From assembly GCF_014856545.2 (NCBI RefSeq), contig NZ_CP109811.1:2784001-2848000 (forward strand): a DNA stretch of 64,000 nucleotides, in the 5' to 3' direction. The position numbers and the translations under genes are program-made. Numbering within the stretch: the stretch's first letter is position 1; each line of letters starts with the position of its first letter. Below, one piece after another: positions 1 through 8,341 of this stretch. Origin of the DNA: Mesobacillus jeotgali (GTDB lineage Bacteria > Bacillota > Bacilli > Bacillales > Cytobacillaceae). Below the pieces are notes generated by a model. That model searched no databases. It was not told the DNA's origin and worked only from the letters and a program-made list of their open reading frames with translations.

Positions 1-262
1 CCCTCCCATTAAATTTTGTCTGTTCCTTTCCGTAATAACTACAATAAGGGTTTGCACAGTAATTTAGTTGAATGTAGTGGGGTTGTCCATATAATTCAAA
101 ATGGACCGGCCGATAGATCTCAACGTTAAATTGAGCCATAAACTGTTTTGGGGTCAATACGTCATAAAGCAGGTTACGTTCCTTAATGCTTTCTTCCGAT
201 ACTGGAGTATTTATTGGAGTTAAGGAATCATCAACTTCTGCTAACCGCTTCATTTTTGTCAT
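1..262 (-). CDS. Partial protein with CxNPxC zinc-finger-like motif (runs off the left edge)
   Basis: Only the first 87 codons are inside the window; the reading frame is still open at base 1. The ATG at 260-262 overlaps the TGA of the upstream 75-aa gene (ATGA overlap), so the two are translationally coupled. Near residues 70-77 there is a CANPYCSYYG segment, a pattern seen at the start of zinc-ribbon regions in some transposase-like and DNA-binding proteins. The family cannot be settled from the fragment. Confidence 0.6.
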   Translation of the reverse strand, partial: MTKMKRLAEVDDSLTPINTPVSEESIKERNLLYDVLTPKQFMAQFNVEIYRPVHFELYGQPHYIQLNYCANPYCSYYGKEQTKFNGR

Positions 263-486
263 TGCTCAATGCCTAAGTCCCGCTTAAGACGGACATTATT
301 CCTCAATGATTTAATATGTTCAATAAAATTGTCATCTTCTAGGATGTTTGGAATAAACTCCTCTAACACCTGATTTTCTGTAAGACCAGTATAACTAGCG
401 TAAGACTCAATGATTTTCCGTGTCCTTTCAGACAAGTTAAATTCTACAGGTTCTAAATTTACATATTTGGGTTTAATGAAATTCAT
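259..486 (-). CDS. Small hypothetical protein, 75 aa, possible ribbon-helix-helix type
   Basis: The ATG at 484-486 is preceded by AAAAGGAGTTGATAGGAA, a good ribosome site. The middle of the protein (about residues 15-55) reads as strand-helix-helix with a hydrophilic tail, which resembles a small ribbon-helix-helix DNA-binding fold, but no diagnostic motif is present. Its stop overlaps the start of the zinc-finger-like gene to the left, so the two form one transcription unit and may act together. Function unknown. Confidence 0.6.
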   Translation of the reverse strand: MNFIKPKYVNLEPVEFNLSERTRKIIESYASYTGLTENQVLEEFIPNILEDDNFIEHIKSLRNNVRLKRDLGIEQ

Positions 487-649
487 TTCCTATCAACTCC
501 TTTTTCCTAAAATAACACGTTAGTCAAATGGGGTGAAAAAAAGTAATACTTTTATCAAGGTACAGAAGTTTCTGTAACCTGATATTTAAGGTGCGAATTA
601 GGGTACGAATAATGCCAATTATTTATTGAAAACACTGTTATATCAATAA

Positions 650-690
650 AAAAAGGGTTACCAAATCTTTGCGATTTGATACCCTTTTTT
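650..690 (-). terminator. Rho-independent terminator of the RsbR-like gene
   Basis: Near-perfect inverted repeat: an AAAGGGT..CCAAATC arm, a short TTTGC-centred loop and the complementary arm, flanked by A and T runs on both sides, so it could work in both directions. It sits about 60 bases past the stop of the leftward RsbR-like gene. Confidence 0.8.
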
Positions 691-749
691 ATATACTTTT
701 TTAAATTTTGTACTTCAAAACAGAACCCGTTACCCGCGGAAAGCCTTTT

Positions 750-1577
750 TTATTTTTGATCAAGAGCCTGAGCCAGACTAGTTCTTATTTCTGTATCTTT
801 GAAAGAAAGTCCGAGCTGAACGGCTGTCTGGGCGATTTCTGGTCTAATGCCGGAAAGTGTAGTCTTTACGCCAATTAATTTTAATGCGTTCAAAAGCTGA
901 AAGATTTGATGGGCAACCATAGTGTCGATCATCGCCACACCTGATAAATCGACAAATAGATGATGAATATCCCTCTTGTTGCATTGCTTAAGAGTATTTT
1001 CAAGAATCATTTTCGCCCTTGATGTATCAATATCTCCAATTAGAGGCAGCAAGCCTTGATGGTTGCTTATAGAAATGACAGGAGCACTCAATTCATTGAT
1101 TGTTGCCTGCTGGGCTTTCAAAATTTTTTGTGAGTATTTGTAAGTAGCCTCGACGAATCGTAAAATGACTTCATCCATCTCCTTAAGGATGACATCATAC
1201 CAGGCATCAACTTCATCCCTTGTTATTGTCGGATTCATCTCAGCAAATTTACGGACATATTTAAAATACTGATTCCTAACGTTTTTAAATTCCTTGATCA
1301 CGTATTGAATAGGGGTATTAATATGTTCAATATCACTTGCTATTTCGATGATCCAGGGTTCAAAGTCCTGAAAAAATTCTTGTTCCCCTTTATTGAATAA
1401 TTCAATAAAGTGCAAATGAAAATCATGATTCTGTTTTTTTAAAGCTTTGATTACCTCAGGGTCATTAGACGCGTAAACACCTGCAGTATTCGACTTATCT
1501 ATATTTTCATACCATTCTTCAGTTAGATTAAAGCTATTTTCTTTAAGATATTCATATAAGTACTGATTTCTGTGCAC
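750..1577 (-). CDS. RsbR-family stressosome protein (N-terminal sensor domain plus STAS)
   Basis: About 275 aa, the size of the RsbRA/RB/RC/RD paralogs that form the stressosome core controlling sigma-B through RsbT. Roughly the first 150 residues are an all-helical globin-like sensor region; the last 115 form a STAS domain beginning near SAPVISI. Both threonine contexts that RsbT phosphorylates in this family are kept (GDIDTSRAK and MIDTMVAHQ). I chose the GTG at 1575-1577 because a GGGGGGA ribosome site lies six bases before it; the frame is open back to an ATG at 1605-1607 that lacks such a site. Single gene with its own terminator. Several other STAS proteins lie within 20 kb, suggesting a dispersed stress-signalling set. 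Confidence 0.88.
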   Translation of the reverse strand: MHRNQYLYEYLKENSFNLTEEWYENIDKSNTAGVYASNDPEVIKALKKQNHDFHLHFIELFNKGEQEFFQDFEPWIIEIASDIEHINTPIQYVIKEFKNVRNQYFKYVRKFAEMNPTITRDEVDAWYDVILKEMDEVILRFVEATYKYSQKILKAQQATINELSAPVISISNHQGLLPLIGDIDTSRAKMILENTLKQCNKRDIHHLFVDLSGVAMIDTMVAHQIFQLLNALKLIGVKTTLSGIRPEIAQTAVQLGLSFKDTEIRTSLAQALDQK

Positions 1578-1724
1578 CAAGCTTCCCCCCGTCTCGAAAT
1601 GCACCACATGAACTAGTTAACAAGATGTAATATTATTTATTGCTGTATTATACCAAAATTCCTGCCTTATATAAAAATATAAGGATACTAAGCTAATCTT
1701 ATAGAGGTTGCCTGCACTTATTTT

Positions 1725-2000
1725 CTACTCCATCTTATGTTTGTCCCTTAACTCAGGCGGAGCCATTTTTATAATCTGTTGAAAAATGATAAGCAGCACA
1801 CCTACGTCATCAACAACACCAATCAAGGTTAAGAAGTCGGGAATGATATCGAATGGCAGCAGAAAATAGCCAATGATCAATCCAACTGAAATTAATTTTT
1901 GCTTTAATGGCACTAAACCGGAAGTAAAGAACTCTATTAAAAAAGGGATGAATTTTTTCACTTTGAAAACAAGCCTGATTCTTTTCAAAAACTTTTTCAT
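1725..2000 (-). CDS. YkvA-like DUF1232 membrane protein
   Basis: 91 aa starting at the ATG at 1998-2000, which follows GAAAGGAG; longer in-frame starts lack a ribosome site. The DUF1232 signature is clear: one hydrophobic segment (about residues 35-55) containing FDIIPDF, followed by GVVDDVGVL. Proteins of this family are small membrane proteins of unknown role. Stands alone between the RsbR-like gene and a repeat element. Confidence 0.8.
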   Translation of the reverse strand: MKKFLKRIRLVFKVKKFIPFLIEFFTSGLVPLKQKLISVGLIIGYFLLPFDIIPDFLTLIGVVDDVGVLLIIFQQIIKMAPPELRDKHKME

Positions 2001-2057
2001 AACAGCTCTCCTTTCAACTCGTACTATCCACATTTACTTTTTATTAATTATTGGCTC

Positions 2058-2272
2058 TGTTAAACTAGGCTGTTGATTTTCGTTACAGGCGCTTCGCTTT
2101 CCGCGGGGCTGGAGCTGAGCGTCCTTTGTCGCTTTGCTCCTGCGGGGTCTCATCTGACCAGCTTAGCCCGCAGGACATTGAATTACTTTCTCGAATTTGC
2201 CAGCGCACGATGGAAATGCGCTAGCATTTTCGCAGGAGTCTACGCGCCTTCCACTACAATCAACAGAGCTTA
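2058..2272. repeat. Bacillaceae-type intergenic repeat element, about 215 bp
   Basis: Begins GCTGTTGATTTTCGTTACAG and ends in the complementary-looking CACTACAATCAACAGAGC. The ends form a terminal inverted repeat (TGTTGAT..ATCAACA), and inside are GCGCTTCGCTTTCCGCG, GCTCCTGCGGGGTCTCA and CGCAGGAGTCTACGCGCCTT. This layout resembles a GC-rich, non-coding dispersed repeat that I recall from genomes of this group. Its base composition differs sharply from the flanks. Open frames inside it are not convincing genes. The rest of the 2001-2432 gap holds only a terminator. Confidence 0.65.
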
Positions 2273-2380
2273 AAACAACAATGGGCTATAACAGAGCCAA
2301 ATATTAAAACATTGCAAATGAATCGGACAATCATTAATACGTACAAAGAGTAGATTTGTTTCATATATGAAACCAAAAAA

Positions 2381-2404
2381 ACAGCCAAATTTAAATTGGC
2401 TGCT
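2381..2404 (-). terminator. Terminator of the MerR/TipAS gene
   Basis: CAGCCAA..TTGGCTG hairpin with a run of seven T residues on the leftward transcript, just beyond the stop at 2433. Confidence 0.75.
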
Positions 2405-2432
2405 TTCCGAATTAAATATAGCCTACATTAAC

Positions 2433-3194
2433 TTACTTTTTTTGCTGATCACAATAGTAATGGATCGCTTCTTTAAAAAATGCTGCTAGCCCCTCCTGGT
2501 ATTTATCTATATTTTTTGTGAACCGGGGGTCATCCACATATAGATCACCCAGCCCGCGATATATCTCCAGTGTGCAATCATAATAATGGTCAGTGATAAA
2601 TTGGCGCCAATCCGCTACTGCCTGCTGTACTTCTGAAGCTTCTGGTCCCTGGTCCATTCCGGCAATGAGCCGCTTATAGATATCATCTGTCTTACCCTGG
2701 ATGTCTGCCCAGTCTTCAGCTGAATATCCAGAAGTCCTCTTCTCTACGTTTTCGACGGTCTCTATTCCATACTTCTTCTTCGCTTCCTCGCTATATTTCT
2801 TCTGGTGTTCTTCTATTTCCTTCATGTCAAATCCTTTAAACATATCCTTATCTGCCATTTTATAGCCTCCTTCTATTGAATCGATTGTCTGTTCAACTGT
2901 CTGGATCATCTCTTCTAACCGCTTTTTTTTGGCTAATAGCAATTCTTTATGCCTTTTCAAACTTTCTTTGCGGTTAAACTCAGGCCGTTCGATAATTCCC
3001 TTAATTTCTTGAAGAGAAAAGTCCATTTCCTTAAAAACCATTATCTGTTGAAGGCGCTCAAGATTCTCTTCAGAGTAAAGGCGATACCCGGAAGTGGATA
3101 ACGCTTCTGGCTTGAGTAAACCTATACGATCATAATAATGCAAGGTACGTACGCTTACTCCTGTCAACTCTGCAACTTCTTTTACTTTGTACAT
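2433..3194 (-). CDS. MerR-family regulator with TipAS-type effector domain (Mta-like)
   Basis: 253 aa from the ATG at 3192-3194, preceded by TGGAGGTGATC. Residues 1-70 form the MerR winged HTH (VKEVAELTGVSVRTLHYYD, then the GYRLY wing). Residues 75-110 are the dimerising coiled coil, and about 120-253 form a TipAS antibiotic-recognition-like domain (YSAEDWADIQ, FITDHYYDC). Members such as B. subtilis Mta and Streptomyces TipA activate multidrug transporter or self promoters on ligand binding. The promoter just upstream has the 19-bp spacer and palindrome typical of MerR targets, so autoregulation is likely. No transporter gene is adjacent. Confidence 0.9.
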   Translation of the reverse strand: MYKVKEVAELTGVSVRTLHYYDRIGLLKPEALSTSGYRLYSEENLERLQQIMVFKEMDFSLQEIKGIIERPEFNRKESLKRHKELLLAKKKRLEEMIQTVEQTIDSIEGGYKMADKDMFKGFDMKEIEEHQKKYSEEAKKKYGIETVENVEKRTSGYSAEDWADIQGKTDDIYKRLIAGMDQGPEASEVQQAVADWRQFITDHYYDCTLEIYRGLGDLYVDDPRFTKNIDKYQEGLAAFFKEAIHYYCDQQKK

Positions 3195-3217
3195 TTCTCG
3201 ATCACCTCCACAAACCA

Positions 3218-3248
3218 ATCTTAAACTATGACGCAGCGTCAGGGTCAA
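3218..3248 (-). promoter_or_regulatory. MerR-type promoter with 19-bp spacer and palindromic operator
   Basis: Read leftward: -35 TTGACC (3243-3248), 19-bp spacer, -10 TAAGAT (3218-3223). The spacer contains a perfect 13-bp palindrome TGACGCTGCGTCA (3229-3241). Over-long spacers with a central dyad are the hallmark of MerR-family activation by DNA distortion, so this is the probable self-operator of the TipAS gene. Confidence 0.75.
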
Positions 3249-3396
3249 TGGTTTTATTAATGCTTTTAAAAATTACGCGAAGAAATAATACATACTCTTT
3301 AATAGCTTGTCTGGAGTAAAGCCTTATCTATATAATTGGAGATGTTTAAAAAGGAATGACAGAACCAGCCAACTTTTAATGGAATGGGGGATAGGC

Positions 3397-4134
3397 ATGG
3401 ACAAGCTGGGGAAGTACATCGATAAAATTGCAGATCTTCCTTTAAAAGAGAGTTATTCTCGAGGTGAAATTTTAACATCGGATTTCCTGATGGCCGGTAA
3501 AAATAACATCGAGATTTACTATTGTACACATAATGAATATATCAATAAAAAGGCAATGGTGTTTATAGTAGGAATTACACCAGGTTTTCAACAAATGAAT
3601 AAATCGATTGCAGTTGCCCGTCAATGTCTGCAGGATAACATTTCATTTGATGACATTCCTTATATATGTAAGCGTGAAGCACGGTTTTTTGGGATACTTC
3701 GGAAAAATATCACCCAAATGCTAGACGAGTTAGGTTTGAACATATGTCTGGAGTTGGAAAGCTGTGAGCAGCTTTTTGGCGATAAGGATTCTTTGCTCCA
3801 TACCACTTCTCTAATTCCTTATGCCGTCTTTGTCGATGGCAAGAACTATACTGGACATAGCCCGAAAATCCTGAAAAGTGATTTATTGACGAGTTATCTG
3901 GCAAAATACTTTGAACCACAGGCTGCTGAACTCAGGGATTCATTAATTATCCCACTAGGAAAAGGAGTTGAAGAAGTTTTATCTCAATATATACGGGAAG
4001 GCAAATTTAGAAAAGAGAACATTTTATTAGGCTTCCCACATCCTTCAGGAGCGAATGGCCATCGCCTGCAGCAATTCGAAAAGAATAAAGAAACAATGAA
4101 AAATACTATCAATGATTTTTTCAAGAAAAGATAA
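3397..4134 (+). CDS. Uracil-DNA-glycosylase-like family protein
   Basis: 245 aa using the ATG at 3397, which follows GGGGGATAGGC. Two blocks match the UDG superfamily: GITPGFQQ (about residue 60, motif with the catalytic-loop GxxPG) and GFPHPSGANGHR near the C-terminus, where HPS is the DNA-intercalation loop. The rest is poorly conserved, so the substrate and even glycosylase activity are uncertain. It is convergent with the anti-sigma-like gene and shares a bidirectional terminator with it. Confidence 0.6.
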   Translation: MDKLGKYIDKIADLPLKESYSRGEILTSDFLMAGKNNIEIYYCTHNEYINKKAMVFIVGITPGFQQMNKSIAVARQCLQDNISFDDIPYICKREARFFGILRKNITQMLDELGLNICLELESCEQLFGDKDSLLHTTSLIPYAVFVDGKNYTGHSPKILKSDLLTSYLAKYFEPQAAELRDSLIIPLGKGVEEVLSQYIREGKFRKENILLGFPHPSGANGHRLQQFEKNKETMKNTINDFFKKR

Positions 4135-4300
4135 ATGCTGTTCTCGTAAAGACTGTTGTACGTGATAAAAAGCTATTTTGTTTTTCGGTATGAAGTGTCC
4201 AAGCTTTTTTCATATTAAGCTTTAATTTTGTGAAGAAACATAGGTCATTTAATCCTAGTTAGTAGTCAATAGCAACAAAGTTTGAGAAAAGAGCAAAGTT

Positions 4301-4324
4301 AAAAGACCAAAATCTTGGTCTTTT
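4301..4324. terminator. Bidirectional terminator
   Basis: AAAAGACCAA/TTGGTCTTTT perfect inverted repeat with a four-base loop, between two convergent genes. Confidence 0.8.
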
Positions 4325-4328
4325 AAAC

Positions 4329-4964
4329 TTACTCAAACGGAATTTCTTCCTGATACGCCTTTTCGTATTTGGTTAACAGTTCCTCTTTATGTGCTTCACT
4401 GTTAATTAAAATGTCTCCATAAACAGGAACTACTGTATGCCAGTCATGTTCTTCGTTATTCCTGGATATGAACAGATAGCTTTCTCCTTCTTTGAGCAGC
4501 TGGTCATTTTCCACCAGAATCAGCTTCTTCCCTTCATAGCCACCTTGCTGGTTGACTGTTACCTCACCTTGCAATTCACCCTTGATGGTCTCTGCTACTT
4601 CCACTTTGAACTGTGTTTCAAGCATCCCACTTTCTTCAGACGTTCCAGACATCTTTATGACTTTTCCAACGAATACATTGTCAGCCCATCCGACAAGCCT
4701 TTGAGGGTCAGTCACATCAAAAGCATGACTGGTTTGTACCGTTTGAATCACGGGATTTTCAGGTGGTTGATTAGAAAGCAATCCAGGACCAGCGATTCCC
4801 AGGGCAATGATCGCAGCCAGGCCTGGTGCTGCAAAGGCGAACCATTTCTTATTATTGCTTTTTCCTATCTCAGTTTTTGCCTTGCCAATCCCTATTCTGC
4901 TGCGTTCACTCAATTCTTTCGGTATTTCAATTTTATTCATTTCTGTTTGGATTTTATTGCTCAT
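4329..4964 (-). CDS. Probable membrane anti-sigma factor partner of the ECF sigma gene
   Basis: 211 aa from the ATG at 4962-4964 (GGAGATGAGGCAA in front). It has a charged N-terminal part of about 40 residues, one membrane segment (FAFAAPGLAAIIALGIAGPG), then an extracytoplasmic domain of about 140 residues ending in acidic residues. Its start lies inside the 3' end of the sigma gene, the usual layout of a sigma/anti-sigma pair. It has no zinc-binding ZAS motif and resembles no named anti-sigma that I can identify, so the role rests on gene order and topology. Confidence 0.6.
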   Translation of the reverse strand: MSNKIQTEMNKIEIPKELSERSRIGIGKAKTEIGKSNNKKWFAFAAPGLAAIIALGIAGPGLLSNQPPENPVIQTVQTSHAFDVTDPQRLVGWADNVFVGKVIKMSGTSEESGMLETQFKVEVAETIKGELQGEVTVNQQGGYEGKKLILVENDQLLKEGESYLFISRNNEEHDWHTVVPVYGDILINSEAHKEELLTKYEKAYQEEIPFE

Positions 4965-5478
4965 TTGCCTCATCTCCTTCCAAGTCTTTACGAAGCTTGC
5001 CCAATCCCCGGTACAAAATTGTCTTTGCTGTACCCAGAGGGATATTCAATGTTTCTGAAACTTCTTTTAGTGTCATTCCCTGATAAAATCTAAGCAGGAT
5101 AACACTTTTTTCTTCCTCCCGCAGGTCTTCTATCAATCCCTTTAGAGTAATTTCGGATGTTAAATCTTCATCTACTGCTCCGGAAATAAACTCATCAAAA
5201 TCGGGCTTCAGCGGCACAACTTTTTTCCTTTTTCTAAGTATGTCGAGGGAACAGCTGATGGCTATTCTGATCAGCCATGACTTAAAGTATTTGGGCTCTT
5301 TCAGTTCTTTAATGGATTTAAAAGACTTGTACGCAGTTTCCTGTACAACATCCAATGCGTCATTCTGGTTTTTGACATATATAAACGCCATCTTGTATAG
5401 ATCTTGCTCATATTGCTGGAAAAGCTCGAGAAATGCTTTGTCATTTCCCTTCTGGGCTTTTTTGATCAACTTCAGCAA
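4954..5478 (-). CDS. ECF sigma factor (SigV/SigM-like)
   Basis: Sigma-70 region 2 is clear (FLELFQQYEQDLYKMAFIYV, then DALDVVQET and FKSWLIRIAI), and region 4 is present (LREEEKSVILLRFYQGMTLK, then LNIPLGTAKTILYRGLGKLR). Without regions 1.1 or 3 it is an ECF factor, close in style to B. subtilis SigV. The family normally begins at about 'MLKLIKKAQKGN', so I chose the TTG at 5476-5478 with GGGGGTG upstream. An ATG at 5509-5511 is an alternative without a good ribosome site. The anti-sigma-like gene overlaps its end by 11 bases. Confidence 0.85.
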   Translation of the reverse strand: MLKLIKKAQKGNDKAFLELFQQYEQDLYKMAFIYVKNQNDALDVVQETAYKSFKSIKELKEPKYFKSWLIRIAISCSLDILRKRKKVVPLKPDFDEFISGAVDEDLTSEITLKGLIEDLREEEKSVILLRFYQGMTLKEVSETLNIPLGTAKTILYRGLGKLRKDLEGDEANEQ

Positions 5479-5550
5479 TAGGTGCACCCCCTTGTTACCG
5501 TTCTTATTCATTAGACGGAAGATTCGCTGATTTGGCTTTAAATCCTCCTT

Positions 5551-5592
5551 AAAAATAAAAAATAAAAACATCCTGTACTACTAGCAGGATGT
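5551..5592 (-). terminator. Terminator of the DinG-like helicase gene
   Basis: AAACATCCTG/CAGGATGTTT stem with a nine-base loop, followed on the leftward transcript by a T-rich tract of about 20 bases. Confidence 0.85.
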
Positions 5593-5596
5593 TTCC

Positions 5597-7882
5597 CTAT
5601 AAAATCGTATAGCTCTTCCATACATCTGGCAACAGATTCTGATATTTATTCTGTAAATACCGATCATCGATCAATATAATCGTTCCTGTATCTTTTTCTG
5701 ACCGTATCAGCCTGCCGCCAGCCTGGAGCACTTTGTTCATGCCCGGATATACATAGGCGTAATCAAATCCATTTTTCCCTTCGAACGAAAAATGCTGTTT
5801 GATCAAATCCCGCTCAAAGCCGATCTGAGGCAGACCAACACCCACTACCAATACGCCATTCAGTCGATCACCCTTTAAATCCACTCCTTCTGAGAAAATC
5901 CCTCCCAGGACAGCGAAACCTGCCAGAGAACCTGATCCGCCTGGTTTGAAGGATTCCAGAAACGCTTCACGTTCGGCATCTCCCATCCCTGTACCCTGAA
6001 CAATTGTACGTATTCCGTAATTGCCCTGATTCCAGTACTCCAATACCGAATTAAGATAAAGATAGGAAGGAAAGAAGATTAAGTAGTTGCCTGGCTTGCT
6101 TTGAATGGTTTCAATGAGTGTTTTGACAATTGGCTCTAACGAGTTTTCTCTATCCTTATATCTTGTTGATAAAGGTTGAATCATTACCTGGTTTTGTTCT
6201 TTTGAAAATGGAGAAGGAATTCTGACAACATAATCATCATCGTCTCCACCTAACATATCACGGTAATATCCAATAGGACTCAAAGTGGCCGAAAAGAAAA
6301 CACGGGACCTAAAGCTTTTACCTGCTTGCTTAATCAGATAAGAAGGATCAAGGCAAAATTGCTTTACTATAACCTCATTCCTTTGAACCTCTGCATATAA
6401 AATGAAGCGGTCGTCGAACAGCTTGCTGATTCTTTGCCAATTCTGCGCTGCAAAATAGGTATCAAGCAACTGCTCAGAATTCTCAGATCGATCGCTTAGA
6501 AGCTCCTTTTCGGCAAAGTCGATAAATTCCAATACCAACTGATTGAGTTCCTCTAGTGGTTCCTTATACACCATTGTTTTAGAAGGTTCTGCCTGCTTTT
6601 TTATTTTGATAAAGCAGTCGTTTATTTGCTTGCAAATCCTATGTAAATTTTCGTTTTTACCTTTAAAGTCCCTTTTTAGCTGTAAGAATGCTGTCTTTTC
6701 TAAAGTCGATGAAAACATATCCCTTCCTCTGTCAACCAGGTTGTGAGCTTCATCAACAAGAAGGACAGTTTCTTTCTTTTGGTCATCGAATAAACGTTTC
6801 AATGAAACTTTTGGATCAAATATATAATTATAATCACAAATGACTGTGTCAGCCTCATATGCAACGTCCAGAGAAAATTCGAAGGGACAAACCTTATGTT
6901 TGAGGGCATATTGTTCAATACATTGTCTATCTAGAGAATTTTCATTTTGTAGGATATCGAGGATCGCGTCATTGATTTTGTCATAATAACCGTCCGCAAA
7001 CTCACAATGGTCTTTATTGCATATCCCCTGCTCTGTAAAACAGACTTTGTCCTTTGCCGTAATGGTCACTGCTTTCATTTGAAGGCCATGATCAAAAAGT
7101 TGGCCAAAAGCTTCCTCTGCTGTTTGCCTGGTAGTGGTCTTGGCAGTCAGATAAAAAATCTTACCCAGATGTTCCTCACCGATTGCTTTAACAGACGGGA
7201 AAAGTGTAGAAATAGTCTTTCCGATGCCAGTAGGAGCACTTGCGAAAATAGTCTTCTTTTCCTGTATGGTTTTGTAAACCGATCCAGCAAGCTGCCGTTG
7301 CCCTTTACGGTATTGAGCAAAAGGGAATGCTAACGCTTTTATGCTCTGATTCCTATTCAGTTCATGCTTTAACCGCCATTTTGCGTAAGGAGCAAATACA
7401 GATACCATGTTCAACATCGCTTCTCTTATTTGATCATATGTCCGAGTCCTAATGAATCTTTTCACTTCACCGGATGATTTCTGTACGTATGTAAGCTGGA
7501 TATCGATACAATCTAATTCATTGTCCTCCATGTACATGTAAGCATAGCATTCTGCCTGGGCCCAGTGTGCAAGATTACTGTCTTCATTGATCAGTTCAAG
7601 ACTTAAAGAAGTTGACTTAATTTCATCTATGGTGATACGTCCAGCATTTACAAGAAGCCCGTCACAACGTCCTTCAATAATAAAGTGAAGGTCTTCATAT
7701 TCTATTTCAGTCTTTAAGTAAACTTCACTTAGATCTTGTTCGTTATATGTCTTCTGAACTTCACGATGGATTCGAGAACCTTCGGTAAAAGATGAAGCAG
7801 TCCTGAACCCGGATACGATACTTCCACTTTTGTATACATACTCAGCCAAAGTTCTCACCGATATCTTCATTTCATTTTTCAT
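5597..7882 (-). CDS. XPD/DinG-like iron-sulfur DNA helicase with N-terminal nuclease-like domain
   Basis: 761 aa. Residues 1-150 resemble a PD-(D/E)XK nuclease fold (IIEGRCDGLLV, then ITIDEIKST, carrying a D...ExK pattern). The superfamily 2 helicase follows: Walker A ASAPTGIGKT, four cysteines (VCF, GICNKDHC, KVCPF) spaced like the XPD/DinG 4Fe-4S cluster, DEAHN Walker B, and C-terminal motifs including GGIFSEGVDL and QAGGRLIRS. Such enzymes unwind DNA 5'-3' in repair. The nuclease-like fusion would place unwinding and cutting in one chain. The start is ATG with an upstream GGTGA. It is transcribed alone and ends at a strong terminator. Confidence 0.85.
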   Translation of the reverse strand: MKNEMKISVRTLAEYVYKSGSIVSGFRTASSFTEGSRIHREVQKTYNEQDLSEVYLKTEIEYEDLHFIIEGRCDGLLVNAGRITIDEIKSTSLSLELINEDSNLAHWAQAECYAYMYMEDNELDCIDIQLTYVQKSSGEVKRFIRTRTYDQIREAMLNMVSVFAPYAKWRLKHELNRNQSIKALAFPFAQYRKGQRQLAGSVYKTIQEKKTIFASAPTGIGKTISTLFPSVKAIGEEHLGKIFYLTAKTTTRQTAEEAFGQLFDHGLQMKAVTITAKDKVCFTEQGICNKDHCEFADGYYDKINDAILDILQNENSLDRQCIEQYALKHKVCPFEFSLDVAYEADTVICDYNYIFDPKVSLKRLFDDQKKETVLLVDEAHNLVDRGRDMFSSTLEKTAFLQLKRDFKGKNENLHRICKQINDCFIKIKKQAEPSKTMVYKEPLEELNQLVLEFIDFAEKELLSDRSENSEQLLDTYFAAQNWQRISKLFDDRFILYAEVQRNEVIVKQFCLDPSYLIKQAGKSFRSRVFFSATLSPIGYYRDMLGGDDDDYVVRIPSPFSKEQNQVMIQPLSTRYKDRENSLEPIVKTLIETIQSKPGNYLIFFPSYLYLNSVLEYWNQGNYGIRTIVQGTGMGDAEREAFLESFKPGGSGSLAGFAVLGGIFSEGVDLKGDRLNGVLVVGVGLPQIGFERDLIKQHFSFEGKNGFDYAYVYPGMNKVLQAGGRLIRSEKDTGTIILIDDRYLQNKYQNLLPDVWKSYTIL

Positions 7883-7959
7883 CCACTCACCTGGCCCAAT
7901 CTAAAAATCACTACAATTAATTATAGTACATACGTTCTGATATATCCAATCAAAATAAA

Positions 7960-7987
7960 AAGTCCGTCCCAGTGAATCCTGGAACGG
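7960..7987 (-). terminator. Terminator of the 42-aa gene
   Basis: GTCCGTTCCAG/CTGGGACGGAC hairpin with a five-base loop followed leftward by TTTTTATTTTG. Confidence 0.8.
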
Positions 7988-7996
7988 ACAAATATT

Positions 7997-8125
7997 TTAC
8001 CAATGGCGAGTTATTTCAAGCAAAGTGTCAATCTCAATTGGGTTCAGTGTAAAGCTCAGATCATTTTCAGCAATTTCCGTTGTCTCATCCAACAGCTCGT
8101 CAATATCCATGCTAATTGTTCCCAT
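7997..8125 (-). CDS. Small acidic protein, 42 aa, unknown function
   Basis: The ATG at 8123-8125 follows TGAGGAGGTTCGGT, a near-consensus ribosome site, and the frame closes at TAA 7997-7999 right before a strong terminator. The peptide is acidic (about nine Asp/Glu in the first 21 residues) and ends ..LLEITRHW. It has no signal peptide or membrane segment. It lies just downstream of the pheromone gene but behind a terminator, so it has its own promoter in 8126-8341, where nothing else was recognised. It could be a regulatory peptide or a peptide precursor; I cannot assign it. Confidence 0.65.
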   Translation of the reverse strand: MGTISMDIDELLDETTEIAENDLSFTLNPIEIDTLLEITRHW

Positions 8126-8341
8126 ACCGAACCTCCTCATTTTATGCTGGACAGAACCTTTGTCCGGCTTCGTGAAATAGTTCGTTTATTATATGAGGGT
8201 TCTGGGGGTAATTTAACATCGAGAAAATTTTCCCAAGTTCGGCAGATCAATGAGAAGCTCATCGGGGTAAACTATAAGTGATCTGTTTTAAAGTAGCCAA
8301 GACCGCCTCGTATACATACAGAGAAGGATATTGGTTCAAAT

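Noticed and set aside
2073..2273. Open reading frame inside the GC-rich repeat
   Set aside because: It lies wholly within the dispersed repeat element, lacks a ribosome site and reads like repeat DNA.
4437..5093. Plus-strand open frames opposite the sigma/anti-sigma genes
   Set aside because: They are antisense to two well-supported coding regions and have no ribosome site or recognisable protein.
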